A DNA stretch of 34,910 nt from a virus. The position numbers were made by a program, and so were the translations under genes. Below the pieces are notes generated by a model that made no database searches, was not told the origin of the DNA, and saw only the letters and a program-made list of their open reading frames with translations. Below are positions 12,635-19,538 of the stretch, one piece after another. The DNA is taken from the IMG/VR virus record IMGVR_UViG_3300008120_000487, positions 1 to 34,910 of that record, one strand, 5' to 3'. The stretch's first letter is position 1, and every line of letters starts with the position of its first letter.

Positions 12635-12841
12635 ATGAAAGAAGAAGAAATAGAAAAATGGAATCAATACATCGATAGTCTTATTGGAAGACAAGATGAG
12701 AAATACCGTGAGCATATGCGAACGGTTATCTTCAAGATATTAGAAACTCGTATAGCACCGAAGGATGAATGGTGTCAAGGGTTCAACACTGGACTGGAAT
12801 GGTCTATAAGAATTTATTTGAAAGACAAGTCAGCCTACTAA
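12635..12841 (+). CDS. small acidic hypothetical protein (68 aa)
   Basis: The only plus-strand gene between the two large minus-strand operons. I chose the ATG at 12635 because AGGAGG lies eight bases upstream. The frame is open to a GTG at 12599, but that segment is the hairpin leader. The 68-aa product begins MKEEEIEKWNQYIDSLIGRQ and is helical, with a Trp-containing C-terminus (GLEWSIRIYLKDKS). Its base composition is more A-rich than its neighbours. A terminator follows 10 bases after its stop. Function is unknown. Its isolated, divergent position and hairpin-covered start suggest a separately controlled small regulator. Confidence 0.65.
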   Translation: MKEEEIEKWNQYIDSLIGRQDEKYREHMRTVIFKILETRIAPKDEWCQGFNTGLEWSIRIYLKDKSAY

Positions 12842-12851
12842 AAACAAAAAG

Positions 12852-12877
12852 AGGGGGAACCATTTACGGTTCCCCCT
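12852..12877. terminator. bidirectional terminator between convergent units
   Basis: A 10-bp stem, GGGGGAACC pairing with GGTTCCCCC plus one A-T pair, with loop ATTTAC. Reading plus, it is followed by TTCTCTTT. Reading minus, by CTCTTTTTGTTTT, a strong T-run. It therefore ends both the small plus-strand gene and the long minus-strand virion operon, whose last gene stops at 12891. Confidence 0.88.
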
Positions 12878-12890
12878 TCTCTTTGGCTCC

Positions 12891-13109
12891 CTACCATTCA
12901 GGCGGAGCAACTGCGAGCGCATCCAGCGTGGCTAAGTTGATGCACCCGACTGCTGGGATGGAAAGACGATGCTGCAAACCTCTAAGCACTTCAGCTAGGG
13001 GAGCATCTAACACATCATCGCCAGCTATATTCAGCGCCACTCGTACTGCTGTTACCAAAGGGTGGCGCTCACCTGGACTAACCAGGGATATTAGTTTGTT
13101 TTCTTCCAT
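12891..13109 (-). CDS. small peptidoglycan-binding-like protein (72 aa)
   Basis: The C-terminal part, AEVLRGLQHRLSIPAVGCIN followed by LATLDAL, resembles the PG_binding_1 domain (the usual pattern is VRxLQxxLGxxxxGxxGxxTxxAL). The N-terminal part (SPGERHPLVTAVRVALNIAG) may be the first helix of the same domain. It has no catalytic residues. It is the last gene of the virion and lysis operon and starts at a TAATG overlap with the large tail protein. It could be a wall-binding virion part or an unrelated small helical protein. Confidence 0.55.
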   Translation of the reverse strand: MEENKLISLVSPGERHPLVTAVRVALNIAGDDVLDAPLAEVLRGLQHRLSIPAVGCINLATLDALAVAPPEW

Positions 13110-15025
13110 TACTGGATAGGTAGTTCGGTATCAATAGTTTGTAACTGGATAGTTACGATTCCACCGAATCCCGACGCAAAAGAGGGAGGTGCTGTCTGCT
13201 CGAATTGAATAGCGCGGATAGTACAGACTCTTTCTTCTCCTGAAGAAAAGTCTTGGAATAGTACCGCTCCTCCATTTTGTTCAATGCGTTCCAAATAGTT
13301 AATGCGCTCCCATGGGGCGGATACTCTTGTGACTCCATTTGGGTCGCGCTCCTCTTCGTAGCAAAGTAAAGGTAAAGTAATTGTACGAGAACGAAGTGGT
13401 GCAGGTAGAGCACGACACTGCCATTCTTCCACCTTTGGTCCAACTGTTGTATCAGATGAACTACGTTCTAAAGTTAGTTGAACTTCAAAGTGGTCAGCTG
13501 GTTGAAGACCAGCAGACAATTGGAACTCGGTTGCGCCAGTAAGCGGAATAGCATCAATCAAAGTTGTATTTAATTCTTGGTCATAGACTGAGAAGCCGAC
13601 ACGTCCGCCACCTTCGCAGCGAACTGACAATGAAACAGGCTGTTTCTTTTCTGCAGTACCCCAACGAATCCAGCCAGACTTAATAACGCCAGAGGTTGCT
13701 AGTGTGGTTGCTGATTCAATCCATACACCTGATGCACCAACCATAAATTTTCTAGCACCAGTTCCAAGGAATGCTATACCAATAACATCAGAGGCATCTG
13801 TTTCTAAATCAGCTGCGTATGCATAACCATTATCTATAGTTTGACCAAGGTCAATCTTCCATAAACCTTTTTTGTTATTGATATCTTTAGACCTTGTTGC
13901 GTATACAAATCTATCAGTGAATGCAATGTCTTGGACATTTCCAGTTACATTCAGTGGTCCATATGTAAACGACAAACCATCTGTACTTTGCTGACCAATT
14001 CTAACACCAGCAGTTGTTGCCATAACAACAAACTCATTTAGATACGTTCTAATCTGGTGAAGGGTTTCACCGCGGGGAAGTTCTGCAATAACAATTGGGT
14101 CTTTGATTGCAGCAAGCGGTGAAGTTTCGTCGATAGCAAATGACAATACACGAGAGATAGCACCGAGTGTGTAACCCACAATGATGGCACTGTTGAGTTC
14201 ACCAACAGAGTTCCATACTAGGTTAGGGTCTTTGAACGTATAGCGTTCTTCAGTGTTTCCGATTGTTGTAGGAGGTGTGCTAGGAAACCTTGCCAACTCG
14301 TACACAACAGACTGAGTATTGTTTTCATTTACACCAATAACTATACGGTCCTTGACGAACCCAATAGCCTGAACTGTAAAAGATGTAGTCGCTGTGTTTG
14401 GCTTGTTCCAAATCTTGGAAACAACCATTGAAGTGCTGACTGTGTACACACCTTCGTTGCTACCAACAATTGCACTGTTGCCGTCACTGGCTAGAACTTG
14501 CGCTGTTACTGATGTAGCTAAAGATGTGGATGTTGCTGTATTAGTTGAGGCATTGTAATAATAAACATTGCCACCCTGGATGTAGAACGCTCCGCCGTTT
14601 GTGGTTGCTGGCTTAGCTGTAATACCTACAGTTGAGAACTGGGTGGTTGCTTTGATAAGGCTAATAGAACCAGTGTCAGAAAATACATCTATGTTATTTG
14701 ATTCATAGAATCTAAATGTATCCGATGCGTCAGCATCGTAATAACGCTCACCAGCGCCATGATGCCAAGAGGTTGCAGACCGAAGCCACCAGTTAGACAA
14801 AGAGTTTTCACCAGCGGTTGTACCCTGGTCAATACGTTCCTTCTGGTATGTCGTAGTGATACGACTGATACGGTTCTGGTCGGAAGCAGCCGACAACCAT
14901 GGTGTATTACCAATAGCGTAGCTTGCAGCAAAATCCTCACGCTGGTACTTAACCAGCGCAGTAGGGATTGCTTGGCTAAGGATGATTGGTAAATCGCCAA
15001 CAATCTTTTTATTATCTGTTGCCAC
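13109..15025 (-). CDS. large tail protein, probable beta-propeller (638 aa)
   Basis: The 638-aa product is beta-rich throughout, with repeated short strands separated by Gly/Asp turns (for example VQAIGFVKDRIVIGVNENN, RTYLNEFVVMATTAGVRIG and IAFTDRFVYATRSKDIN), suggesting a beta-propeller of several blades. The N-terminus (TTYQKERIDQGTTAGENSLS, NWWLRSATSWHHGAGERYYD) and the C-terminus (APWERINYLERIEQNGG, FGGIVTIQLQTID) resemble large minor tail proteins of actinophages. It may form a tail nozzle or a receptor-facing hub. It lies downstream of the lysis genes and 10 bases after the endolysin stop. A precise role cannot be read from the sequence. Confidence 0.75.
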   Translation of the reverse strand: MATDNKKIVGDLPIILSQAIPTALVKYQREDFAASYAIGNTPWLSAASDQNRISRITTTYQKERIDQGTTAGENSLSNWWLRSATSWHHGAGERYYDADASDTFRFYESNNIDVFSDTGSISLIKATTQFSTVGITAKPATTNGGAFYIQGGNVYYYNASTNTATSTSLATSVTAQVLASDGNSAIVGSNEGVYTVSTSMVVSKIWNKPNTATTSFTVQAIGFVKDRIVIGVNENNTQSVVYELARFPSTPPTTIGNTEERYTFKDPNLVWNSVGELNSAIIVGYTLGAISRVLSFAIDETSPLAAIKDPIVIAELPRGETLHQIRTYLNEFVVMATTAGVRIGQQSTDGLSFTYGPLNVTGNVQDIAFTDRFVYATRSKDINNKKGLWKIDLGQTIDNGYAYAADLETDASDVIGIAFLGTGARKFMVGASGVWIESATTLATSGVIKSGWIRWGTAEKKQPVSLSVRCEGGGRVGFSVYDQELNTTLIDAIPLTGATEFQLSAGLQPADHFEVQLTLERSSSDTTVGPKVEEWQCRALPAPLRSRTITLPLLCYEEERDPNGVTRVSAPWERINYLERIEQNGGAVLFQDFSSGEERVCTIRAIQFEQTAPPSFASGFGGIVTIQLQTIDTELPIQ

Positions 15026-15035
15026 GGTTTAACCT

Positions 15036-15455
15036 CTATTTCTTAGGGCAGTGCTGACAGCACTTAGATGTATCTTCCTTTGGATAAGGTTTCTTATCAG
15101 GTAATGGTTTAACCACAGCCTTAACTTGATTGACCAACTTAGGTTGGTTTAGCCACCAGAACCAAGGGCTAGTGTCATCACCGTGACCATCATTAATAGA
15201 AACATGAAGGTGCTTAGAGTGAGAATTACTACCAGTGTACTTTCTGTTACCCTGTTTAGCTTTTTCTTTAGACCAAATCTTTCCATTAAAGATAAGGTAT
15301 TTGACACGAGCATCCTCTTTAAGTTTTTCAAAGATGACTGCACAATCAATACCATTCTTTGGGTCATGGGTGAGGTCGACTGCTAGCCCAGTATTGTGGT
15401 CCGAAGTTGGACTCGCCTTCAGGTGAGCTGCACTTGGCAACAATCCGTCCGACAA
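15036..15455 (-). CDS. endolysin, LAS/M15-type peptidase (139 aa)
   Basis: Zinc ligands of the M15 (LAS) peptidase family are visible: SDHNTGLAVDLTHD (His and Asp in H-x6-D) and SKHLHVSI (H-x-H). The intervening VKYLIFNGKIWS and YTGSNSHSKH match actinophage D-Ala-D-Ala/L-Ala-D-Glu peptidase endolysins. The C-terminal 45 residues are Pro/Lys-rich with CCQHC, possibly a wall-binding or disulfide tail. The only plausible start is a TTG at 15455 with weak AAAGAAG upstream; an in-frame stop lies seven codons earlier. It overlaps the DUF2746-like gene by 92 bases. The start is close to where family members begin their conserved SDG motif, so the catalytic domain is complete. Confidence 0.88.
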   Translation of the reverse strand: MSDGLLPSAAHLKASPTSDHNTGLAVDLTHDPKNGIDCAVIFEKLKEDARVKYLIFNGKIWSKEKAKQGNRKYTGSNSHSKHLHVSINDGHGDDTSPWFWWLNQPKLVNQVKAVVKPLPDKKPYPKEDTSKCCQHCPKK

Positions 15456-15669
15456 CTTCTTTCGCTTCGGCGATTAGTGATTCCTTAACCAACTCAGTAA
15501 GAAGTTCTACCTTCTCCTCTAATCGGTTGACCTTGTCTTTAATACTTGAGCCACCATTGGGCTTGAGTTCAGTGAGGTAGTGCTTGACTAACCAGCGAAC
15601 GGAACCAGCAAAGCTGGCGACTATTGTGGTGACTGCAACTGCAACACCAGCCCATTCGTTGGCACTCAT
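15364..15669 (-). CDS. DUF2746-like membrane/coiled-coil protein (101 aa)
   Basis: Residues 5-27 form a transmembrane segment (WAGVAVAVTTIVASFAGSV). It is followed by LVKHYLTELKPNGGSSIKDK, the DUF2746 signature, then a coiled coil (VNRLEEKVELLTELVKES). It lies between the holin and the endolysin, a place where phages often encode a second membrane protein that adjusts lysis timing. The start ATG at 15669 overlaps the holin stop. Its last 92 bases also encode the start of the endolysin in another frame. Confidence 0.8.
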   Translation of the reverse strand: MSANEWAGVAVAVTTIVASFAGSVRWLVKHYLTELKPNGGSSIKDKVNRLEEKVELLTELVKESLIAEAKEVVGRIVAKCSSPEGESNFGPQYWASSRPHP

Positions 15670-15878
15670 TACTCTGTCTTACCGAACGCTGAATCGGATG
15701 TATCTAAAGCGCGGAGCAAGACGGGCAGCACAGCCACGACTCCCGCTGTGACGATTGCTTTGAATCCTTCGGCATTAAGAGCGAAGATATCCCCGCCAGC
15801 AACAGCAAAGGCAGCAAGGCAAGCACCGAGAAAATGGCGAGCGTAGCTCTTAATAGCTGCAAAAGTTTTTTCATTCAT
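15669..15878 (-). CDS. holin, r1t-like (69 aa)
   Basis: Two hydrophobic segments (HFLGACLAAFAVAGG, then IVTAGVVAVLPVLLRAL) separated by a short loop with FALNAEGF. The ending DTSDSAFGKTE matches the r1t-like holin pattern in actinophages (usually LRxLNPxDxAFG). It would form membrane lesions that release or activate the endolysin. It precedes the DUF2746-like protein and endolysin in the same transcript. It has the correct size (69 aa) and topology for a two-pass holin. Confidence 0.85.
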   Translation of the reverse strand: MNEKTFAAIKSYARHFLGACLAAFAVAGGDIFALNAEGFKAIVTAGVVAVLPVLLRALDTSDSAFGKTE

Positions 15879-15881
15879 TTA

Positions 15882-16103
15882 TTATTCCTGTTCTGTTGAT
15901 TCTTCAACTACTGGTTCTGTAGTAACTAGATGGAATCCTTCTTCTTCCGAATGGTTCCATCCAATTCCTACGTTTTTTTCATTATTAGTTAAATCAATTA
16001 ACTTATATCCTTGAGCTGACAAGAACCCAAACAGGGGATTGCTATTGTCTATCTCAATAACATTTTCAACGATGTCGTTTTTAACAACTGCGTGAGATGC
16101 CAT
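15882..16103 (-). CDS. hypothetical virion-region protein (73 aa)
   Basis: I chose the ATG at 16103, which overlaps the stop of the Gly-rich fibre gene (TAATG) and has AGGAG upstream. The frame is open for six more codons. The 73-aa product has a beta-hairpin-like start (HAVVKNDIVENVIEIDNS), a middle part with GFLSAQGYKLIDL and an acidic Glu-rich tail. Similar small proteins follow fibre genes in marine and freshwater phages. A tail-fibre chaperone role is possible by position only. Confidence 0.65.
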   Translation of the reverse strand: MASHAVVKNDIVENVIEIDNSNPLFGFLSAQGYKLIDLTNNEKNVGIGWNHSEEEGFHLVTTEPVVEESTEQE

Positions 16104-17083
16104 TAGAACTCCTCTACCCATTTAATTATTACTAAACCAGAACCACCATTGGCTCCGTTTCTTGTTGTTACATTTGTTGCAGTAAGATTGTCGGCTCCAC
16201 CTCCACCACCGCCACCAGTGTTTGGTAGTCCAGCAACAGCTCCTATATAAAGGTTTGAGCTTGAATTCCATGTAGCTCCATTACCGCCACCATCAAATCC
16301 AAATCCACCTACCATTGCATTTCCAGTTGCGGTATAAGAAGTTCCACGAGAAAAACCTCCACCTCCACCACCTGAATATCCACGACCTGTATAGCCACCA
16401 AAACCGCCAACAGTCTTATATGGAGGATAGTTATAGCTAGACCAGCTTGCAGCATTGGTTGCGCCATCTCCACCAAATGCTCCACCAAACATATTTGCTG
16501 GCTGATATGCTCCTCTGTCTGCAGCAAAGTTTTGCCCAACATACGTTGCGCCTCCACCAGAAAGTGGGTTGTTAGAAGTTGTTGTGATTCTTACTAAATG
16601 CATTTCTGCTGCAGTAACGCCAGCAGAACCACCACCGCCCGCTGAATGATTTGCGCTTGACGTAGAAGCTAAGTTGCCACCAGTACCATGACGCAAGTTA
16701 GACCAGTCGTTTAGATTTCCACGACCAGCAGAACCACCGTATGCAATAACATGAGAAAATTGGCTATCTCCACCAGGAGTTCCAGGTTCACCCCAGTTGC
16801 TGTTTGAAGAACTGTAAACTCCACCTTTGCCACCAGCTCCAACAATTACTGGGATTTGTGCTCCAGGAGTAACTGCTACGCTTGTTTCAAGCCATTGTCC
16901 ACCTGCTCCACCGCCACCCGCTGATGAGTTACCTGAGCCAGCATTGGCAGCGCTACCGCCACCACCACCTGCTACAAGGAATACGTTCACAGAGTGAACA
17001 TTATTGGGAACCGTGAAGATGCCAGACGACTTGAAGGTTTTCTGACCTTGACGGCGAATGTTTGTAAGCGATTGAACCGCCAT
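16103..17083 (-). CDS. glycine-rich tail fibre/adhesin (326 aa)
   Basis: The N-terminus (SLTNIRRQGQKTFKSSGIFT) leads into a glycine-rich body with repeated GGGGG runs, for example LVAGGGGGSAANAGSG, AGGGGAGGQW, YSGGGGGGFSRG and NTGGGGGGGADNL, separated by short strands. It ends with GSGLVIIKWVEEF. This is the layout of Gly-rich phage adhesins, in which polyglycine-II-like helices pack to form a receptor-binding tip. It follows two further fibre genes. The start overlaps the stop of the CBM-containing fibre (TAATG). It probably recognises a surface polymer of the host. Confidence 0.85.
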   Translation of the reverse strand: MAVQSLTNIRRQGQKTFKSSGIFTVPNNVHSVNVFLVAGGGGGSAANAGSGNSSAGGGGAGGQWLETSVAVTPGAQIPVIVGAGGKGGVYSSSNSNWGEPGTPGGDSQFSHVIAYGGSAGRGNLNDWSNLRHGTGGNLASTSSANHSAGGGGSAGVTAAEMHLVRITTTSNNPLSGGGATYVGQNFAADRGAYQPANMFGGAFGGDGATNAASWSSYNYPPYKTVGGFGGYTGRGYSGGGGGGFSRGTSYTATGNAMVGGFGFDGGGNGATWNSSSNLYIGAVAGLPNTGGGGGGGADNLTATNVTTRNGANGGSGLVIIKWVEEF

Positions 17084-19206
17084 TATGAAATCTCCGTTCC
17101 GAATACATTTACTGCAACAGGACTGTTGGCAGCTTGAACTTGAATCTGGTCGCTACTCCCTAGGGTTATTCCTTCGGTAATAGCTTTTGTTTCTCCTTTA
17201 TCTATAAGCTCATCAAATACTATGTAGTGCTTATTGGATAAAGTTTCCGTAGGTGGGACCACGGCAATTCTGAATGAACCAGGAGTGCTGCCAACATTGG
17301 CTACCGTAATGGTAGAAACTACAGCCTGGTTACCTGATGGAACCGTATATACAGATGACATGGAACCATAACTTGATGCTGGTGGATTCATGAATGACCA
17401 TGAATCAGCAGTTACACCAACCCAGTTACAGTTTGTGTCGTTACCGTCAAACCATTCCTGAGCCTCAAACCCAGCATTACACATTGGTCTTCCGACGTTT
17501 ACTTGGAAACCTGCTGCAAAGTTATTCTGGTCAGAGGACCAAAATAAAAATATAAATTTGGTTCCCTCTACTGGTCTAATAGTGTGGGTTAACCTAGTCC
17601 ACTTTCCTATTTCGCAAACTTGGTTTGCGCTAGTATTGGTTCTCAGGTAACCACTATCAGCTCCATGCATATTAGCTGTAACTCTATAACTTAAGGTAGC
17701 CCCAGTATATAAATAATAAGAAAGCGTATATACGTCTGTTCCGTTAGCAACCTTAGGAAGTTCGGTAACGCCAAGAATTGCAAAGAATTCATTAGCTGGA
17801 ATCGAGCCAGCCTGACCAGTAATACCTATAGTTTGTCTGTTAAATAAAGGAAGATACCCAGCCGTGTTAAGCGATGTAACAACTTGATAATCGTTTGCAT
17901 CTGCTGGCTTTACTTGAAAGCCAGGGTTTCTGTGTAAATTTACACTGGTTGCCTCAGATGGATTATACGTGCTAGGGGAAAAGTTTTTAGCCCCAGTCCA
18001 TCTACCGCCAGGAACGCTACCATCAAAATATGTGTCATTGTATGTTGATGATTCTTCAATCATCACATTGTCAATCCAGTACTCTGCTTGGTTCATTGTT
18101 GCAGAACCATCCCTAAAGAATCTTAGGTTTACTCCAACTGCATTTAATGGAATGGTTGCTTGTTCCCAAATTCTTGAGAATGTTGTTGAAGTAGCAGGAG
18201 GCGCTGCTGTTGGAGATTCGGAAATATAGTTACCGTTTCCATCAAACCAAACCAGCTGAAGACCTACGCGATTTTGACCAGTTGAAGCAGTTACAGTTCT
18301 TACATCAGCTGAAAACTTAACCGTTTTTCCTTGGAGTCCATGCATTAACTGCTGGATAAAGTAAGCACCGCTGCCACCAATATCTGTTTGGATTGTATGA
18401 TAAGCGCTTCCAGTGCTTGATGGAAATATAACCCTAGCGCACCAAAGACTCTTGCGGTCTGTATTACTATTGTCTGTAAGTTTCAATATCCTGGATATGT
18501 TTGTTCCAGTCCATCCTTGAAGACTGTCTTCAAAAGAAGGATTGTAAACATAGTTCCTACGAATATTAGTAGGCATGATAACTCTGACACCTTCGACATA
18601 AGCACCAGGTGTTTGGTCATCAAAGTACTCACCTAAAGTTTCACCAGGCTCAAGCATTGGAGCGTCAAGATATACCAATGAGCTGTTTGTAATAGCTGCT
18701 CCAGTATATCTGAATGTCATCCATATGTTTTGCGTTGTTCCACCAGAAGCAATTGAAGTTGGATTAAGGGTAAATGTATGTGAAACTCTTTGCCAAGTGT
18801 CGGCAACTATTGTTGGAAAGTTTGTAGATATACCTGTATAAGTTCCATTTGCCATTTCTGGATATACAGCCATTTGTCTTCCAATTATGCTTGAGCCAGC
18901 AGGCGCATAAACATATGCTGAAACCGTGTAAGTTCCAGCAGTCATTGTTACACCACAGTTAAATGTATTTGTATCTCCACTGCTTGTAAGTGTAGAGCGA
19001 ACCGATAAACCAGTTATAGATGGAGTGTTTACAAACGCTGTAGCCTGAGCATTCCAGTTGACCATTCCAGGTCCCCATGGATAGGCATTACCACCCTGGT
19101 TTGCTGGACGTAAAAATAAATTTGTTCTATGTCCTGGAATAACTCCTTGCGTTCCAAACGGTGCAGTTACTCCAGAGTTGGTTAGTCTTTTATATGTTGT
19201 TGGCAT
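17083..19206 (-). CDS. tail fibre with carbohydrate-binding-like modules (707 aa)
   Basis: A 707-aa beta-rich protein. Three modules each begin with an Asn/Pro/Phe-type start (LFLRPANQGG; YVYNPSFEDSLQGWTG; LHRNPGFQ) and end with a Phe-Asp box near a Trp or aromatic (EYFDDQTPG; TYFDGSVPGGRWTG; EWFDGNDTNCNWVG). This is the pattern of CBM4/9-like jelly-roll domains in phage fibres, which would bind host glycans. The last about 90 residues are a paralogue of the downstream-encoded 109-aa protein and share the ending FGTEIS. The N-terminus MPTTYKRL also matches it. It may therefore have arisen by insertion of modules into a short fibre. Confidence 0.8.
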   Translation of the reverse strand: MPTTYKRLTNSGVTAPFGTQGVIPGHRTNLFLRPANQGGNAYPWGPGMVNWNAQATAFVNTPSITGLSVRSTLTSSGDTNTFNCGVTMTAGTYTVSAYVYAPAGSSIIGRQMAVYPEMANGTYTGISTNFPTIVADTWQRVSHTFTLNPTSIASGGTTQNIWMTFRYTGAAITNSSLVYLDAPMLEPGETLGEYFDDQTPGAYVEGVRVIMPTNIRRNYVYNPSFEDSLQGWTGTNISRILKLTDNSNTDRKSLWCARVIFPSSTGSAYHTIQTDIGGSGAYFIQQLMHGLQGKTVKFSADVRTVTASTGQNRVGLQLVWFDGNGNYISESPTAAPPATSTTFSRIWEQATIPLNAVGVNLRFFRDGSATMNQAEYWIDNVMIEESSTYNDTYFDGSVPGGRWTGAKNFSPSTYNPSEATSVNLHRNPGFQVKPADANDYQVVTSLNTAGYLPLFNRQTIGITGQAGSIPANEFFAILGVTELPKVANGTDVYTLSYYLYTGATLSYRVTANMHGADSGYLRTNTSANQVCEIGKWTRLTHTIRPVEGTKFIFLFWSSDQNNFAAGFQVNVGRPMCNAGFEAQEWFDGNDTNCNWVGVTADSWSFMNPPASSYGSMSSVYTVPSGNQAVVSTITVANVGSTPGSFRIAVVPPTETLSNKHYIVFDELIDKGETKAITEGITLGSSDQIQVQAANSPVAVNVFGTEIS

Positions 19207-19535
19207 TAGCTAATCTCCGTACCGAATGCAGAAAATGAACATGAGCCATTTGCTCCATATACGCGGACCGTATCTCCTGTCGCTAGCGTTATACCAAATA
19301 CAAGTCCGACATCTTCTTTAGCGCCAAGAGGTGTATCAAAGGCAATGTAGTGTTGGTTGCCAAGAGTGCCACCACTTGGTACAACTGCAATACCAAAAGT
19401 TGTCGCAGCAGTTCCTCTATTAACAACTCTTATTGAAGACACTATTGTCGGAACCGCAGCAGTGGCTAAAGTTGTTGTTGCTGTAGATGAAGCTGCTGGA
19501 GCAGCTTGACCTAGGATTTTATAAGTTGTTGGCAT
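19206..19535 (-). CDS. short fibre paralogue (109 aa)
   Basis: The 109-aa product begins MPTTYKILGQ and ends SFSAFGTEIS, matching both ends of the neighbouring 707-aa fibre. Its core (VSSIRVVNRGTAATTFGIAV, then LGNQHYIAFDTPLGAKEDVG) is a single Ig-like or jelly-roll beta-sandwich that matches the fibre's C-terminal domain. It lies between the Ala-rich fibre and the CBM fibre and its stop overlaps the next ATG (TAATG). It may form a cap or joint in the fibre, or be an alternative short tip. Confidence 0.8.
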   Translation of the reverse strand: MPTTYKILGQAAPAASSTATTTLATAAVPTIVSSIRVVNRGTAATTFGIAVVPSGGTLGNQHYIAFDTPLGAKEDVGLVFGITLATGDTVRVYGANGSCSFSAFGTEIS

Positions 19536-19538
19536 TCG

